Shown here in pieces: positions 62,273-64,000 of a stretch of DNA of 64,000 nt (positions within the stretch are counted from its first letter, which is position 1; every line of letters begins with the position of its first letter). The position numbers were made by a program, and so were the translations under genes. This DNA comes from Oscillospiraceae bacterium (lineage in GTDB: Bacteria; Bacillota; Clostridia; Oscillospirales; Acutalibacteraceae), in NCBI GenBank assembly GCA_009779495.1, contig WRED01000002.1, forward strand, positions 1-64,000. Direction: 5' to 3'. The notes beneath the pieces are model-generated. The model saw only the letters and a list, made by a program, of their open reading frames with translations, had not been told where the DNA came from and searched no databases.

Positions 62273-64000
62273 ATGGCACACTTTGACATTCCGTTTTTCG
62301 ACAAGAACTCCGAGCGCAAGATGCTGACCCAGCGCGTAAGCCGCATCATCCGTGACCTGGAGGGGCGGGCGTATCCCGACAGCGAGGGGACGGGCGGATT
62401 CATGTTCCGCGACGGACAGTACACTTTCGCGCAGATAAACGAGGGCGAATGGCGTCCTTTCGCGGAGGGGGAGTACTGGGGCTACCGCGAGCAGTATTGC
62501 TGGTTCAGGCAAACCGTAAAGGTGCCCGAGCGCTTCGCCGGATGGCCGGTGATCTATGACATAAACCCTTTCCCGGACAAGGGCTGGGACTCGAACTGCC
62601 AGCAGTTCATCATTTACGTGAACGGCGAGCTTTGCCAGGGCGTTGACAGAAACCATTCTTTCGTCTACCTGACGGACTGCGCCAAGGGCGGCGAGACATT
62701 TGATATCGCGCTGAACGCGTACTGTGACGATTGGGATTTCAGGGGCCAGTCGCGGATGTCGGCTGCGCTTAAAACGGTTGACGTCAATGTACGCAACCTC
62801 ATGTACGATTTAAGCGTGCCGCTGGAAACCGCGCACCTCTATGACCACGACGCAATGCCGCGTATTGAAATCGTCAAGGCGATAAACGAGGCGTGCAACC
62901 TGCTTGAGCTGAATACATATAACTATGACGCGTTTGTGAAGTCCGTCCTCGCGGCGTCGGCGTATCTCGACGAGAATCTCTACGGCGAGGGCATGGACGC
63001 CGTTACGTCCGCCATAGGCCATACGCATATCGACACGGCGTGGCTGTGGCGGCTGCGCCAGACGCGCGAAAAGACGGGGCGTTCTTTCGCCAGCGTCCTG
63101 AACCTGATGAAGGAATTCCCGGAATACAAGTTCATGTCCCCGCAGGCGCAGCTCTATGATTTTGTGAAGCAGGATTACCCGGAAGTCTACGAGCAGATGA
63201 AGCAGCGCGTCAAGGAAGGCCGCTGGGAGGTTGAGGGCAGCATGTGGGTCGAGTCCGACACGAACGTGATTTCGGGCGAGTCCATGGTGCGGCAGTTTTT
63301 AGTGGGCAAGCGCTTTTTCAAGCAGGAGTTCGGCGTTGACAACAAGATCATGTGGCTGCCCGACGTGTTCGGCTATTCCGCCGCGCTGCCGCAGGTGATG
63401 AAGCTGGCGGATATCGAATACTTCATGACGACGAAGATTTCCTGGAACGAATACGACAAGCTGCCCTACGACACGTTTATGTGGAAAGGTATCGACGGCA
63501 CGGAGATATTGTCCCACTTCATACCCAGCATTGGCACGGACGATCCGCGCCACTATCAGACGACATACAACGCGTTTTTGGCGCCGGAGGAGGTTCTCTT
63601 CGGCTGGAAGCGTTATTCCAACAAGGATCTGAACAAGAACGTCCTGTGCTCCTACGGCTATGGCGACGGCGGCGGCGGCCCCACCAGGGAAATGCTGGAA
63701 AACGGCCGCAGGATGGCAAAGGGCGTCCCGGGCTGCCCCGTGGTCAAACAGGAGTTCAGCCGCGATTACTTCGACCGTTTGGCCGCCGAGGTCAAAGGCA
63801 ACAAGAACCTGCCGAAGTGGGTAGGGGAGCTGTATCTTGAGTTCCACCGCGGAACGCTGACGGCGCAGGCGCGCAACAAGAAGTACAATCGTAAAAATGA
63901 GCTGCTGTACCACGACGTTGAGACGCTGTGCGAGATGGCGAACGCCCTCAAGGGCGATGAATATCCGTCGGACGATATTTTAGAGGCGTGGAAGATCATC
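62273..64000 (+). CDS. GH38 alpha-mannosidase, partial (cut by window end)
   Basis: 576 codons are visible; no stop before the window ends. AAGGAG precedes ATG 62273. After about 240 residues of N-terminal domain the GH38 catalytic domain begins: GHTHIDTAWLWRLRQT with zinc ligands His250/His252 region and Asp254, SMWVESDTNVISGESMVRQF, and the nucleophile Asp364 in WLPDVFGYSAALPQ. There is no signal peptide, so it acts on imported alpha-mannosides. Full members have about 1000 residues. Divergent from the two-component system, with a long repeat hairpin in the 5' UTR. Confidence 0.95.
   Translation, partial: MAHFDIPFFDKNSERKMLTQRVSRIIRDLEGRAYPDSEGTGGFMFRDGQYTFAQINEGEWRPFAEGEYWGYREQYCWFRQTVKVPERFAGWPVIYDINPFPDKGWDSNCQQFIIYVNGELCQGVDRNHSFVYLTDCAKGGETFDIALNAYCDDWDFRGQSRMSAALKTVDVNVRNLMYDLSVPLETAHLYDHDAMPRIEIVKAINEACNLLELNTYNYDAFVKSVLAASAYLDENLYGEGMDAVTSAIGHTHIDTAWLWRLRQTREKTGRSFASVLNLMKEFPEYKFMSPQAQLYDFVKQDYPEVYEQMKQRVKEGRWEVEGSMWVESDTNVISGESMVRQFLVGKRFFKQEFGVDNKIMWLPDVFGYSAALPQVMKLADIEYFMTTKISWNEYDKLPYDTFMWKGIDGTEILSHFIPSIGTDDPRHYQTTYNAFLAPEEVLFGWKRYSNKDLNKNVLCSYGYGDGGGGPTREMLENGRRMAKGVPGCPVVKQEFSRDYFDRLAAEVKGNKNLPKWVGELYLEFHRGTLTAQARNKKYNRKNELLYHDVETLCEMANALKGDEYPSDDILEAWKII

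Overview
The window looks like chromosome from an endospore-forming Clostridia-type Firmicute, probably an anaerobic polysaccharide degrader of the Oscillospiraceae/Ruminococcaceae kind. Support comes from sporulation genes (spoIVB, yunB), a Gram-positive housekeeping run (phoH-ybeY-dgkA-era-yqzL-recO, then mutS2), a T-box leader, many canonical SigA promoters, a dockerin-like domain, and secreted or lipid-anchored carbohydrate enzymes. Protein-coding DNA is moderately GC-rich. Several small accessory genes are visibly AT-richer. No tRNA, rRNA or CRISPR array was seen.

Layout. 1-2.5 kb: a PdaC-like lipoprotein deacetylase and a sugar-phosphate isomerase-like protein. 2.5-9 kb: tyrS, preceded by a Tyr-rich leader peptide with a four-segment attenuator, then ugd and the CDP-6-deoxyhexose genes rfbF, rfbG and rfbH, with a TIGR04076-like gene inserted before rfbH. 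9-16.6 kb: folD, an MFS transporter, an orphan gene with a truncated inverted copy 3 kb away, a winged-helix protein, spoIVB, a phosphatidyltransferase and a heptad-repeat coiled coil. 16.7-28.5 kb: a beta-propeller plus alpha-barrel fusion, deoC, a lipase, an oxidoreductase, a nucleotidyltransferase, a GPH-type symporter, an acyl-CoA synthetase, a methyltransferase and yunB. 28.5-41.5 kb: ligA, a DUF421 protein, a MATE exporter, the phoH-to-recO block, GrpB, mutS2 and a Nudix hydrolase. 41.6-51 kb: a 1615-residue secreted beta-helix/GLUG/dockerin protein, a lipoprotein, two orphan secreted or membrane proteins, and trpB2 behind a Trp T-box. 51-64 kb: a TIM-barrel isomerase, then a glycan locus of two secreted glycosidase-like proteins, a cytosolic sulfatase, a two-component system and a GH38 alpha-mannosidase cut by the window end.

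The strongest unusual signal is at 2503-2723. A 34-residue peptide with 7 tyrosines precedes tyrS, and its RNA can form mutually exclusive 1:2, 2:3 and 3:4 pairings ending in an intrinsic terminator. This is trp-style ribosome-mediated attenuation where Firmicutes normally use a T-box. Because ugd overlaps the tyrS stop, the attenuator may also set expression of surface-sugar genes.

The second theme is short repeats. At least seven palindromic or tag families are scattered through the window, nearly all at gene 3' ends. Several overlap and supply the stop codon of the gene they follow (rfbF, deoC, the MFS gene, yunB, era, the histidine kinase). One family of nested palindromes sits in the predicted 5' UTR of the GH38 gene.
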